From JAKFEE01 sp036675815 (GTDB lineage: Bacteria; Pseudomonadota; Alphaproteobacteria; Rhodospirillales; Magnetospirillaceae), in assembly GCA_036675815.1 (NCBI GenBank), contig JAKFEE010000047.1:1-29153 (forward strand): 29,153 nt of DNA, in the 5' to 3' direction. Made by a program: the position numbers and the translations under genes. Below the pieces are notes generated by a model that saw only the letters and a list, made by a program, of their open reading frames with translations, was not told the origin of the DNA and ran no database searches. Below, piece by piece: positions 1 through 7,524 of this stretch; positions within the stretch are counted from its first letter, which is position 1; each line of letters opens with the position of its first letter.

Positions 1-1
1 G

Positions 2-838
2 GGGTTTCGCACCCTGTTCCTCGCCGGCGAGCGCTCCGATCCCGACACCATCAACTGGGCGGTCGAGCACCTCAAGACGCCGGTGATCGACCACTGGTGG
101 CAGACCGAGACCGGCTGGGCCATCGCCGCCAACTGCATGGGCCTGCACGCCTTCCCGATCAAGCCGGGGTCGCCGACCAAGGCGGTGCCGGGTTGGGACC
201 TGCGGGTGCTCGACGACGCCCACAACGAGGCGAAACCGGGGCAGGCAGGCGCCCTGGTGGTGAAGCTGCCGCTGCCGCCCGGTGCCCTGCCGACGCTGTG
301 GAATGCCGACCAACGCTATGTCGACAGCTATCTGGCCGAGTTCCCCGGCTACTACAAGACGGCCGACGCCGGCTTCATCGACGACGACGGCTATGTCTAC
401 GTCATGGCCCGCACCGACGACGTCATCAACGTCGCCGGCCACCGCCTGTCGACCGGCGAGATGGAGGAGGTGCTGGCCAGCCATCCCGACGTGGCGGAGT
501 GTGCCGTCATCGGCGTCGGCGACCAACTCAAGGGCCAGGTGCCGCTCGGCTTCATCTGCCTCAAGGCCGGGGTGACCAAGCCCGAGGACCGGATCATCCA
601 GGAAGTGGTGCAATTGGTGCGCGAGCGCATCGGGCCGGTGGCGGCGTTCAAGACCTGCACCGTGGTCAAGCGCCTGCCCAAGACCCGCTCGGGCAAGATC
701 CTGCGCGGCACCATGCAGAAGATCGCCGATCGCCAGACCTACACCATGCCGGCGACCATCGACGATCCCGCCATCCTCGACGAGATCGACGAGGCGCTGA
801 GCGGGATCGGCTACGCCAAGGCCAAGGGCAACGGCTGA
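2..838 (+). CDS. prpE: Propionyl-CoA synthetase, C-terminal part (5' end outside window)
   Basis: The frame is open from the window edge to TGA at 836-838, giving about 278 residues of the C-terminal part of an AMP-forming acyl-CoA synthetase. The family joins propionate to CoA through an acyl-adenylate. Visible motifs are WWQTETGW (acyl-pocket and adenylate region), YYKTADAGFIDDDGY and ARTDDVINVAGHRLSTGEME (hinge and C-terminal domain), and TRSGKILRGT near the end, whose Lys (codon 695-697) is the catalytic lysine. The ending MPATIDDPAILDEI is typical of PrpE and differs from acetate-specific Acs. In enterobacteria this lysine is acetylated by Pat and freed by the sirtuin CobB; a cobB-like gene lies at 24239. 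The family call is firm; strict propionate specificity is inferred from similarity to PrpE. Confidence 0.93.
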   Translation, partial: GFRTLFLAGERSDPDTINWAVEHLKTPVIDHWWQTETGWAIAANCMGLHAFPIKPGSPTKAVPGWDLRVLDDAHNEAKPGQAGALVVKLPLPPGALPTLWNADQRYVDSYLAEFPGYYKTADAGFIDDDGYVYVMARTDDVINVAGHRLSTGEMEEVLASHPDVAECAVIGVGDQLKGQVPLGFICLKAGVTKPEDRIIQEVVQLVRERIGPVAAFKTCTVVKRLPKTRSGKILRGTMQKIADRQTYTMPATIDDPAILDEIDEALSGIGYAKAKGNG

Positions 839-864
839 GGCGGGCGAGTTGGGCATCCCAATTC

Positions 865-1040
865 CGTCACTCCCGCGAAAGAGCGTGTGAAGGAATTGAT
901 CATTTGTTTCGTCATTCCCGCGAAAGCGGGAATCCATTCGGCCGACTGCACGACCTGCGGTGTTCTGGCCGGCATCTCGCCACGGGATTTCGATGCTGGA
1001 GCGCAGGCGGAATGGACCCCCGCTTCCGCGGGGGTGACGG
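865..1040. repeat. Palindromic intergenic repeat, family A, copy 1
   Basis: The core runs 911-1040. Its left arm (911-941) contains ATTCCCGCGAAAGCGGGAAT, a perfect 8-bp hairpin with a GAAA loop. Its right arm (1010-1040) is an imperfect inverted copy reading GAATGGACCCCCGCTTCCGC and so on. A partial extra left arm sits at 865-880. Related copies are at 6690-6801 and 28881-28955. It lies downstream of prpE and could act as its transcription terminator or 3' stabiliser, but there is no T run. The gap between prpE and the next gene holds nothing else that I recognise. Confidence 0.8.
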
Positions 1041-1136
1041 AGAAGGGATTCCTTTTGGGCCGTCGAGTGATGTCCGTCACCGCCCTGCGGCGGGCGGCGC
1101 GGCATCCTGGCGGGCAATCCCAGGGAGGCGATGGCG

Positions 1137-1502
1137 ATGGTGAATGCTGCTGGGCTCGCCCTGATGATCGGCGTCGGCCAGGTGGTGTTTCAGGCCTATC
1201 TCCTCGTCGAAAACGGCTATTGGTCGCATTTCACCATCGGCGACCTGCTCGCCGATCTCGGCCTGGTGCCGAGATACATCCCGGTGATGTGGGGGGAGCG
1301 CCTGGTCGAGTGGCTGCTGGATCGGGAACTGAGCTTCGCCCTGATGGCGTGCGGCGGCACCCTCATCCTGTGGCGGCCGTTGGGCCGCGCCCTCGATGCC
1401 AGCCGCGCCGGCCGCGACCTGCGGCAATTGCGCCGCGAGCATGCCATGGTCGGGGATCGGCGGTCGCCGCCGGACGCCGATCCCGAGTTGCCGGCGCGCT
1501 AG
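1137..1502 (+). CDS. Small hypothetical membrane protein
   Basis: This 121-residue protein is not recognised. It has two hydrophobic stretches, at about residues 5-23 (LALMIGVGQVVFQAYLLV) and 66-85 (FALMACGGTLILWRPLG), joined by a polar loop with aromatic and acidic residues. The tail is Arg-rich and probably cytoplasmic. GGGAGG at 1123-1128 is 8 nt before ATG 1137 but only 2 nt before the in-frame ATG 1131, so 1137 is preferred. The stop codon TAG overlaps the stop of the convergent ABC ATPase gene within the palindrome CTAG (1499-1502). Codon use matches the neighbours, which supports a real gene. No function is assigned. Confidence 0.65.
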   Translation: MVNAAGLALMIGVGQVVFQAYLLVENGYWSHFTIGDLLADLGLVPRYIPVMWGERLVEWLLDRELSFALMACGGTLILWRPLGRALDASRAGRDLRQLRREHAMVGDRRSPPDADPELPAR

Positions 1503-2269
1503 ATCGCGCCCCAGGGCAGGATGTAGGGGCTGCCCTCGTGATCGCCCCGCAGCACCCGGATCCCGAACACCGCCTGGCAGAGGGCGTCGTCCAGCACCGC
1601 GGCCGGCGCTCCCTGCGCGGCAATGCGGCCCTCGGCCAGGATGCAGACGCGGTCGCAATGGCGGGCGGCGAGGCCCAGGTCGTGCAGAACCACGACCACG
1701 GCATCGCCGGCGGCGGCGCGGCGGCGCAGCAGGTGCAGCACCTGCCACTGGTGCGTCGGATCGAGATGGGCCACCGGCTCGTCGGCCAGCACGATGCGCG
1801 CCCCCACCGCCAGGGCGCGTGCCAGCAGCACCCGCGCCCGCTCGCCGCCCGACAGTTGCGTCACCGGCCGGTCCGCCAGATGCCGAACGTCCACCGCGGC
1901 CAAGGCGGCGTCGACGGCCGCGGCGTCGGCGGCGCTCGGCCGCTGGTTCGGCGCCAGATGCGGCAGCCGCCCCAGCGCCACCACGTCGCGGGCCGGCAGC
2001 GGCCAGTGGGCCGTTGCCCCTTGCGGCAGATAGGCGATCTGCCGCGCCCGCTGCGCCGGCGGCAAGGCCGCCAGCGGCCGGCCGTCGAGCAGGACGCGTC
2101 CCTGGCAGGGCAGCAGGCCGGCCAGCGCCTTGACCAGCGTCGTCTTGCCGGCGCCGTTGGGCCCGAGCAGACCCAGTACTTCACCAGCCCCGACGCGAAG
2201 GTCGACGGCATCGAGCACGCTCCGGCGATGCAGCCGCACGGTCACCCCTTCGGCGGTCAACAGGGTCAT
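1499..2269 (-). CDS. btuD: Vitamin B12 (iron-siderophore family) ABC transporter ATP-binding protein
   Basis: The protein has 256 residues, the usual length for the FepC/BtuD family. It contains Walker A GPNGAGKTT near residue 40, signature LSGGERARVLLARALA, Walker B IVLADEPVAHLDP and the switch histidine in VVVLHDL. It is the cytoplasmic ATPase that drives import. Its ATG overlaps the stop of the permease gene by 4 nt (ATGA), so translation is probably coupled. The operon begins with a cobalamin riboswitch and a BtuB-like receptor, which makes cobalamin (or a cobinamide-type corrinoid) the likely substrate instead of heme or siderophore. The family call is firm and the substrate comes from context. 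A longer reading of this frame runs through the permease gene and is a shadow. Confidence 0.88.
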   Translation of the reverse strand: MTLLTAEGVTVRLHRRSVLDAVDLRVGAGEVLGLLGPNGAGKTTLVKALAGLLPCQGRVLLDGRPLAALPPAQRARQIAYLPQGATAHWPLPARDVVALGRLPHLAPNQRPSAADAAAVDAALAAVDVRHLADRPVTQLSGGERARVLLARALAVGARIVLADEPVAHLDPTHQWQVLHLLRRRAAAGDAVVVVLHDLGLAARHCDRVCILAEGRIAAQGAPAAVLDDALCQAVFGIRVLRGDHEGSPYILPWGAI

Positions 2270-3258
2270 GGTTCGCTCCAGCGGGTGCGCAGCACGAGAA
2301 ACAGGAAGAACGGCGCGCCGACCAGCGAGGTGAGCACGCCCAGCATGAGCTCGCTGGCGGTCGGGATCAGGCGGACGGCGATGTCCGCCGCGGTGACCAG
2401 CGCGGCGCCGCCAAGGGCGCTCGGCAGCAGCAGGCTGGACGGGCGATGCCCGGTCAGCGGCCGCAGCAGGTGCGGCACGACCAGGCCGACGAAGCCGACG
2501 GCGCCGACGGCGGCCACCGCGGCGCCGACCGCCATCGCCGTTCCGGCGATGACCCGCAATCGCAGGCGATCGACGGCGATGCCCAGGCTGTGCGCGGTCT
2601 CCTCGCCGAGGGTCAGGGCATCGAGCCCGCGCCCGGTGGTCGCCAGGATCAGCCAGCCGGTGGCGGCGAAGGGCAGGGCCAGGGCGACGTCGATCAGGCT
2701 GCGGTCGCGCAGCGAGCCCATCAGCCACAGCACGATCTCGCCCAGGGCGAAGGGATTGGGTGACAGGTTCAAGGCCATGGCGGTCAGCGCCGTCGCCAGG
2801 CTGGACAGGGCGACGCCGGCCAGGATCAGGGTCAGCGTGCCGGCGTCGCGCCCGGCCAGGGCCAGCAGCAGCAGCGTCGCCAGCCCGGCCGCCGCCATCG
2901 CCGCCAGGGGCAGGGCAAGCGGGAAGGCGGTCGCCCAGCCGAAATAGAAGGCGATGACGGCGCCCAGCCCGGCGCTGGCCGAGGTGCCGGTCAGGCCGGG
3001 CTCGGCCAGCGGGTTGCGCAGCAGCCCTTGCAGTGCCGCTCCCGACAGGCCGAACGAGGCGCCGGCCATGATGCCGATCAGCGCACGCGGCAGGCGGATT
3101 TCCTGCACGACGATGACGACGCGCTCGTCGCCGAGGCCCAGCAGGGCCAGCACCACCTCGCCGGCGGGAAGCGGCGCGACGCCGACCAGCAAGGATACCG
3201 CCATCAGGACGGCGAGCATGGCGGTCATCGCCCCGAGAAGGCCACGGCCGTGCGTCAT
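2266..3258 (-). CDS. btuC: FecCD/BtuC-family ABC transporter permease
   Basis: This 330-residue polytopic inner-membrane protein of the FecCD family has about ten hydrophobic segments. Family landmarks include RLPRALIGIMAGASFGLSGA near the N-terminus, the NPLAEPGLTG loop and the GFVGLVVPHLLRPLTGHR cytoplasmic coupling region. It would form the dimeric translocation pathway with the BtuD-like ATPase. The start ATG at 3256-3258 is chosen because it overlaps the TGA of the binding-protein gene (ATGA) and precedes the first membrane segment. A longer frame to 3333 would overlap that gene deeply. Substrate assignment rests on the riboswitch and receptor in the same operon. Confidence 0.88.
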   Translation of the reverse strand: MTHGRGLLGAMTAMLAVLMAVSLLVGVAPLPAGEVVLALLGLGDERVVIVVQEIRLPRALIGIMAGASFGLSGAALQGLLRNPLAEPGLTGTSASAGLGAVIAFYFGWATAFPLALPLAAMAAAGLATLLLLALAGRDAGTLTLILAGVALSSLATALTAMALNLSPNPFALGEIVLWLMGSLRDRSLIDVALALPFAATGWLILATTGRGLDALTLGEETAHSLGIAVDRLRLRVIAGTAMAVGAAVAAVGAVGFVGLVVPHLLRPLTGHRPSSLLLPSALGGAALVTAADIAVRLIPTASELMLGVLTSLVGAPFFLFLVLRTRWSEP

Positions 3259-4079
3259 GGCGACTCCTGGGCGCTCCGCGCCGCGGCGATGTGCTCGGCC
3301 GCCGCGACCAGCGGCCAGCCGCCGCAGCTCCACAGCCGCATCGGCACCTCGATGCGCGGGATGTCGGCCATGAGCCGCCGCCCCGCCGGATGACGCAGCA
3401 TGGTCTCGCGCACCAGCTCGCCGCCTTGGTCGAAGTGCGAGGTGAGCAGGACATCGGGCGGCGACAGCACCAGCGTCTCGAGATCCAGGCTCATCCAGCC
3501 GCGGCGGCCCATCGCCGCCGCATGGTTGCGCAGGCCGGCGGCGCGCAGGGCGGCGTCGATGGCGGTGCCGGCACCGGCGCTGCCGCCGTCGGGGCGGAGA
3601 TACAAGGCAGCGGGCGGCGACGGCGGGGCCGCCGGCAGGGCGGCCAGGCGCCGCTCGAGATCGGCATTCAGCGCCGCCGCCGCTGCTGGGACGCCCAGGG
3701 CCGCGCCCGTTTGCGCCAGCGCCGACGTCACCGTGGCGAAGTCGTCGGCATGCGGCACGCGCACGACGCGCATGCCGATGCGCCGCACCAGGTCGATGGT
3801 CTTGGCGTCGCCGAAGGCATCGGCGACCACGGTGTCGGCGCCCGACATCAGGATGGCCTCGGCCGAGGGGCGCAGGGCCGGCAGCGTCGCCGCCGCCGCC
3901 GCCACCGCCGACAGCGCCGGGTCACGCGCTTGGTGCGACAGCCCGACGATATCTTGCCGGGGCACGAGGGCGACGACCGCCTGATCGGCGCACAGCCCGA
4001 CCGCTGCGACGCCGGCCGCCGCCGGCGTGGGCTGCCCCCCGGACAATGCCAAAGCTGCGGCGATCGCCAACCATCTCAT
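3255..4079 (-). CDS. btuF: Periplasmic corrinoid-binding protein, BtuF-like
   Basis: This 274-residue protein has a Sec signal peptide (about residues 1-22, ending in AAAG) and the class III two-lobe binding-protein pattern. The N-lobe includes VGLSHQARDPALSAVAAAAA and PSAEAILMSGADTVVADAF. A long helix connects the lobes, and the C-lobe includes DLETLVLSPPDVLLTSHFD. It would capture the ligand in the periplasm and deliver it to the permease. It follows the TonB receptor by 122 nt, a gap that holds a palindromic repeat, and overlaps the permease start by 4 nt. The sequence is Ala-rich and diverged from E. coli BtuF, so the ligand is inferred from the operon. Confidence 0.82.
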   Translation of the reverse strand: MRWLAIAAALALSGGQPTPAAAGVAAVGLCADQAVVALVPRQDIVGLSHQARDPALSAVAAAAATLPALRPSAEAILMSGADTVVADAFGDAKTIDLVRRIGMRVVRVPHADDFATVTSALAQTGAALGVPAAAAALNADLERRLAALPAAPPSPPAALYLRPDGGSAGAGTAIDAALRAAGLRNHAAAMGRRGWMSLDLETLVLSPPDVLLTSHFDQGGELVRETMLRHPAGRRLMADIPRIEVPMRLWSCGGWPLVAAAEHIAAARSAQESP

Positions 4080-4131
4080 GCCCTCGAGCCCCTCGCCTAG
4101 TTTGCGACCATGCGCACTCTCCCACCTCTTT

Positions 4132-4188
4132 CGTCATTGCCGGGCTTGACCCGGCAATCCGCCCCCCGGGTCAAGCCCGGGGGTGACG
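4132..4188. repeat. Palindromic intergenic repeat (family B, GC-rich double hairpin)
   Basis: The arms CGTCATTGCCGGGCTTGACC and GGGTCAAGCCCGGGGGTGAC are near-perfect inverted copies, and each also contains its own small dyad (GCCGGG...CCCGGC type). The element sits inside the B12 operon, between the receptor stop codon (4202) and the binding-protein start (4079). It may therefore protect the receptor mRNA or reduce read-through. Similar CGTCATTGCCGGGCTTGACCCGG elements are common dispersed repeats in alphaproteobacterial genomes. This is the only copy seen here. Confidence 0.8.
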
Positions 4189-4201
4189 CGGCGAAAATGC
4201 T

Positions 4202-6253
4202 CTAGAACGACACCCCGACGCGGCCGATCACCGTGCGCCCCGGCTGGGGATAGGCGTTGAATGCCCCGGGAGTGAATGCACTGGCGATGCCGTAGTCGAA
4301 ATACTCCTCGTCGAACAGGTTTTGTACCGCAATCGACCAGTGCGCCGCCTCGATGGCGCCGCCGAGGCGCAGGTCGAACACCGTGTGCGCCGGAATGCGC
4401 CCCTGGCTGTTGGCCTGGTCGTTGTCGAAGCGGCGCGGGCCGATGTAGCGGGCATCGGCGTCGACCACCAGCCACGGCCCCCAGACGTCCCACGACACCC
4501 CGCCGCCGGCCGTCCAGCGCGAGACTAAAGGCACGTCGTTGCCGGAAAAGTCGCCTTCGCGGAAGGTGGCGCGGGTGTAGGCGACGTTGCCGCGCACGCG
4601 CACCGTTTCGAGCACCTGCCACGTCGCCGCCGTCTCGACACCCCAGCGCCGGGTCGGGTCGAGGTTGACGTTGGTGAAGGTGGCCGGGCTGAAATGAATC
4701 TCGTTGTCCAGTTCCATCAGATAGGCGCTGGTCTGGTAGGTGAACGGCCCCCAAGCGCCGCGCAGGCCGGCCTCGATGTCCTGCGACGTCTGCGTATCCA
4801 GCGCGAAGGTGGTCGGCGTGCCCCAGGGCGCTTGGCCCACCCGCTCGTCGACGTTGGGCAGGCGAAAGCTGCGGCCGACTCGGGCAAACAGGGTCGCGTA
4901 CGACGCCAGCCGATGTTCGATGCCGAGGTGCAGGGCGTAGTTCCACTCGGAATCGTCCAGCGGCAGGCCCTCCTGCAGGAAGGCGCCGCCTGGCGCGGTC
5001 GGGTCCACCCGGTCGCGCGCCGACAGGTCGAGATACTGGACGCGCGCGCCGGCCGACAATTGGGTGTCGGGGCCGATATCGACAGTCTCCTGCGCATAGA
5101 AGGCCGCGGTGGTCTGATCGATGTCGTAATCGTTGTGCGGCGCCAGTCCCTCGCGCAGCTTGCGCTCGGATTCGTACTGGGTGTGGTAGACGTCCATCCC
5201 GGTGATGGCGTGACCAGACGCGCCGAACACGCCGTGGTGGATGTTGAGGCGCGGCGTCAGCGACAGCGTCGTCATGGTCGTGTCGTGATAGATGTCGAAA
5301 TCCGGGCCGAAGGCGCTGAAAAAGGCCGATTGCTGCGCCTTCCAGCGCACACCTGCATCGAGTACGAGTTCCACGGCGTCGCTGAGGAAACGCGAGCCGC
5401 CCACGGTCGCATTCAGCCCTTGCTTGTCGGCATAGTCCAGCGGCGTGTCGGTGCCGTTGCGGTCGGCGATGAGCTGATTGATCGGCGGAATCGCCGTCGG
5501 GTCGACGCGGCGCGCGCCGGGCAGGCCGAGCTCCTGGTCGTCGGCCGACAGGTTGAGATAGAGGTCGCCGCGCTCGTTCGATTGCCGCACTTCGCCCATG
5601 ATGTTGCGCTGGCGCAGCTCGTTGTTCTCGCGCCAGCCGTCGGACTTGGCGTAGCCGGCGTGCAGGGACGCCACGATGTCGCCGACCGGCTGGCGCACCG
5701 AGGCACTGGCATCGCGATAGCCATGGGAACCAATGCCGGCCTCGGCCCGGTAGGCCGGCGGCAGGTTGGCCCCGGTCTTGGTGATGATGTTGATGGCGCC
5801 GCCGACGGCGCCATCGCCGTACAACACCGCGCCGGCGTTGCCGCGCACGATCTCGATGCGCTCGATGTTGTCGAGCGGGATGGCGGCGAAATCGACGCCG
5901 GCCAGATCGATGTCGTTGAGGCGGCGGCCGTTGACGAGAACCAGCGTGTTGGCGGTGGCGGCGGCGCCGAAGCCGCGCATGTCGACGGTGTCGCGGGCAC
6001 CGTCGCCGAAAAAGCTCTGCAGCTGGATGCCGGGTTGCCGCGCCAGAACCTCCTGCAGCGTTTTGCCCGGCGAGCGGGCGATGTCGTCTTCGGTGATGAC
6101 GGTGGTGGCGGCGCCGGTGACCCCTTCGCCGAGGCGGCTGGCGGTAACCACCGCTTCCGGCAGCACGGTGGGCTCGGCGGCGCCGGCGGGATTGCCGGCG
6201 GCGATGGCGGCGAGGCTGCCGCATAGCGCGGCCTGGAATAGGCGATGTGACAT
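4202..6253 (-). CDS. btuB: TonB-dependent outer-membrane receptor, BtuB-like (cobalamin uptake)
   Basis: The protein has 683 residues. A Sec signal (about 1-26) is followed by a TonB-box-like EAVVTAS at 33-39, close to the TLVVTA region of E. coli BtuB. Next comes a plug domain with ARQPGIQL, VDMRGFGAA, TLVLVNGRRLND and IERIEIVRGNAGAVLYGDGA, then a long beta-barrel ending in the aromatic GRVGVSF. It is slightly longer than E. coli BtuB. It would bind cobalamin at the cell surface and import it using TonB energy. GGGGGA lies about 5 nt before ATG 6253. A cobalamin riboswitch precedes it in the leader, and the btuFCD-like genes follow. The TonB-receptor identity is certain; cobalamin as substrate is very likely from the riboswitch. 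Confidence 0.93.
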   Translation of the reverse strand: MSHRLFQAALCGSLAAIAAGNPAGAAEPTVLPEAVVTASRLGEGVTGAATTVITEDDIARSPGKTLQEVLARQPGIQLQSFFGDGARDTVDMRGFGAAATANTLVLVNGRRLNDIDLAGVDFAAIPLDNIERIEIVRGNAGAVLYGDGAVGGAINIITKTGANLPPAYRAEAGIGSHGYRDASASVRQPVGDIVASLHAGYAKSDGWRENNELRQRNIMGEVRQSNERGDLYLNLSADDQELGLPGARRVDPTAIPPINQLIADRNGTDTPLDYADKQGLNATVGGSRFLSDAVELVLDAGVRWKAQQSAFFSAFGPDFDIYHDTTMTTLSLTPRLNIHHGVFGASGHAITGMDVYHTQYESERKLREGLAPHNDYDIDQTTAAFYAQETVDIGPDTQLSAGARVQYLDLSARDRVDPTAPGGAFLQEGLPLDDSEWNYALHLGIEHRLASYATLFARVGRSFRLPNVDERVGQAPWGTPTTFALDTQTSQDIEAGLRGAWGPFTYQTSAYLMELDNEIHFSPATFTNVNLDPTRRWGVETAATWQVLETVRVRGNVAYTRATFREGDFSGNDVPLVSRWTAGGGVSWDVWGPWLVVDADARYIGPRRFDNDQANSQGRIPAHTVFDLRLGGAIEAAHWSIAVQNLFDEEYFDYGIASAFTPGAFNAYPQPGRTVIGRVGVSF

Positions 6254-6419
6254 TGATGTCCCCCAAACGATACCGGCGACGGCCAGGGCAGCCGCAGCCG
6301 GAGCTCATGATCCGTGGGGGCGGGCATGCCGCGTCCCGAACGGGTCGACGATGGACGTCACCGCGTTCGGAGGAACTCCGATCGTCCGATGCACCCCGCT
6401 CGGCCGAATGGGCGACGGC

Positions 6420-6600
6420 GTACGGCAGGTCTCCTGGCTTGCGGATCAACGCATCCGGCCGGCCTTCCCGGGCAGGTGCCCAGTGGCCATGGTGGTCGGC
6501 GCTCTCCGCTCACAGTTGCGGGGGCAGCCGCGGCATTGCCCAAGGGGCTCACCGCGTTCCCTTTTCACCCCTCGGCCGAGGCCTCGGGGAACCGTTACGC
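6420..6600 (-). promoter_or_regulatory. Cobalamin (adenosylcobalamin) riboswitch
   Basis: Read on the minus strand, all conserved blocks of the class appear in order. These are GGTTCCCC, GGGTGAAAAGGGAACGC, GGTGAGCCC, GGCTGCCCCCGCAACTGTGA, CCACTGG, CCCGGGAAGGCC and finally the B12 box GCCAGGAGACCTGCC (6424-6438). The aptamer ends about 167 nt before the receptor ATG; that interval holds the expression platform, including a small CGGAG-TTC-CTCCG hairpin. By family knowledge, coenzyme B12 binding turns the downstream uptake operon off. The mechanism (termination or translation block) cannot be decided by eye. No obvious T-run terminator is present, which leans towards translational or Rho-dependent control. 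Confidence 0.95.
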
Positions 6601-6607
6601 GGGGCCG

Positions 6608-6636
6608 ACGATGCCATTCGACTCCAGCCATGTCAA
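6608..6636 (-). promoter_or_regulatory. Putative sigma70-type promoter of the B12 uptake operon
   Basis: On the minus strand a perfect -35 TTGACA (6631-6636) is followed after 17 nt by CATCGT (6608-6613), a weak -10. A start about 7 nt further on would fall near 6600, exactly where the riboswitch aptamer begins. The position supports the call; the -10 is poor. Confidence 0.5.
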
Positions 6637-6689
6637 CCGGGTGACCCGCCGAGAAGGTTCATCGCGAATGAGCGGGGATCGGCCCAGCC

Positions 6690-6801
6690 GTCATTCCCGC
6701 GAACGCGGGAATCCATTCCGGAGGCGGTCGACCCGATGGAAGCCGCGCCGCGACAGGCCGAGAGACCTCGGGATTGGACTCCCGCTTTCGCGGGAGTGAC
6801 G
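6690..6801. repeat. Palindromic intergenic repeat, family A, copy 2
   Basis: The left arm is GTCATTCCCGCGAACGCGGG and continues AATCCATTCC. The right arm (6771-6801) contains TGGACTCCCGCTTTCGCGGG and AGTGACG. It is the same layout as 911-1040, with about 50 nt of unrelated sequence between the arms. It lies between the divergent B12 riboswitch promoter and the 3' end of the DUF1013 gene. Confidence 0.85.
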
Positions 6802-6819
6802 AAGGCGTGTGTTGCAGGG

Positions 6820-6846
6820 AAAAAAAAGCGCCGCAGGAGCGGCGCT
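6820..6846 (-). terminator. Rho-independent terminator of the DUF1013 gene
   Basis: On the minus strand an 8-bp perfect stem AGCGCCGC-TCCT-GCGGCGCT is followed directly by eight T residues (A run 6820-6827 on the plus strand). It begins 18 nt after the DUF1013 stop codon, so this is a textbook intrinsic terminator. Confidence 0.93.
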
Positions 6847-6863
6847 GTTCGGAATGGCCCGGC

Positions 6864-7418
6864 CTACTCGTGGGCGGCTTGATGGCCGCCGCCGGCAATG
6901 CTGGGGCGGCGCGGGGCCAGGGCCACCGCCTTTTCGAGGTCGGCCTCGGTGCACAGGCCGAGCGTCACCGGATTGCGCGGCTTGATGTTGGCGGCGTTCC
7001 AGTGGGTCTTCTCGCGCACCGCCTGGATGGTCGCCTTGGTGGTGCCGATCAGCTTGCACAACTGGCCGTCGGTGAGTTCGGGGTGGTGCTTGAGCAGCCA
7101 GGCGATGGCGTCGGGGCGGTCCTGACGTTTCGACACCGGGGTGTAGCGTGCGCCCTTCGGCTTTTCCGGCAGCAGATCGCTGACCGAGATGCGCAGGCGC
7201 GCATTCTGGTCCTGCTCGCAGCGCTCGATCTCCGGGCGGGTCAACTGGCCATTGGCCACGGGATCGAGGCCGACGATGCCCCCGGCCACCTCGCCATCGG
7301 CGATAGCCTGCACCTCGAGTTCGTGCATGCCGCAAAATTCGGCGATCTGCTCGAAGGTCAGGGTGGTGTTCTCGACGAGCCATACGGCGGTGGCCTTCGG
7401 CATGAGCGGCAGGGCCAT
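6864..7418 (-). CDS. DUF1013 family protein (TrcR-like cell-cycle regulator)
   Basis: This 184-residue protein begins MALPLMPKATAVWLVENTTL, the hallmark start of the DUF1013 family found across Alphaproteobacteria. Conserved segments include LTFEQIAEFCGMHELEVQAI, VGLDPVANGQLTRPEIERCE and LTDGQLCKLIGTTKATIQAV; the last two regions look like helix-turn-helix units. Members have been named TrcR, a cell-cycle transcriptional regulator; I give this as family knowledge from memory. AAGGAGG lies 6 nt before the ATG. It is followed by a strong intrinsic terminator and sits next to the quinone oxidoreductase gene on the same strand. The family call is secure; its direct DNA targets here are unknown. 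Confidence 0.9.
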   Translation of the reverse strand: MALPLMPKATAVWLVENTTLTFEQIAEFCGMHELEVQAIADGEVAGGIVGLDPVANGQLTRPEIERCEQDQNARLRISVSDLLPEKPKGARYTPVSKRQDRPDAIAWLLKHHPELTDGQLCKLIGTTKATIQAVREKTHWNAANIKPRNPVTLGLCTEADLEKAVALAPRRPSIAGGGHQAAHE

Positions 7419-7524
7419 GAATCCTCCTTGCTGGTCCGGTGGTTTCTTCTCGACCAGATGACGCCGCGGATGCGGCAGCGAATTGCGGGTGAGGCAGTCC
7501 TTATGCCCGAGCTTCGCCTTTTGG

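Noticed and set aside
887..2947. Long open frame of 686 codons on the plus strand
   Set aside because: It runs antisense through btuD and btuC and through a palindromic repeat. Its product is Arg/Pro/Gln-rich with no family similarity, a typical GC-rich shadow.
4134..6449. Minus-strand frame of 771 codons beginning MIRKPGDLPY
   Set aside because: It starts inside the cobalamin riboswitch and reads the TonB receptor in a wrong frame; the product is low-complexity Arg-rich sequence.
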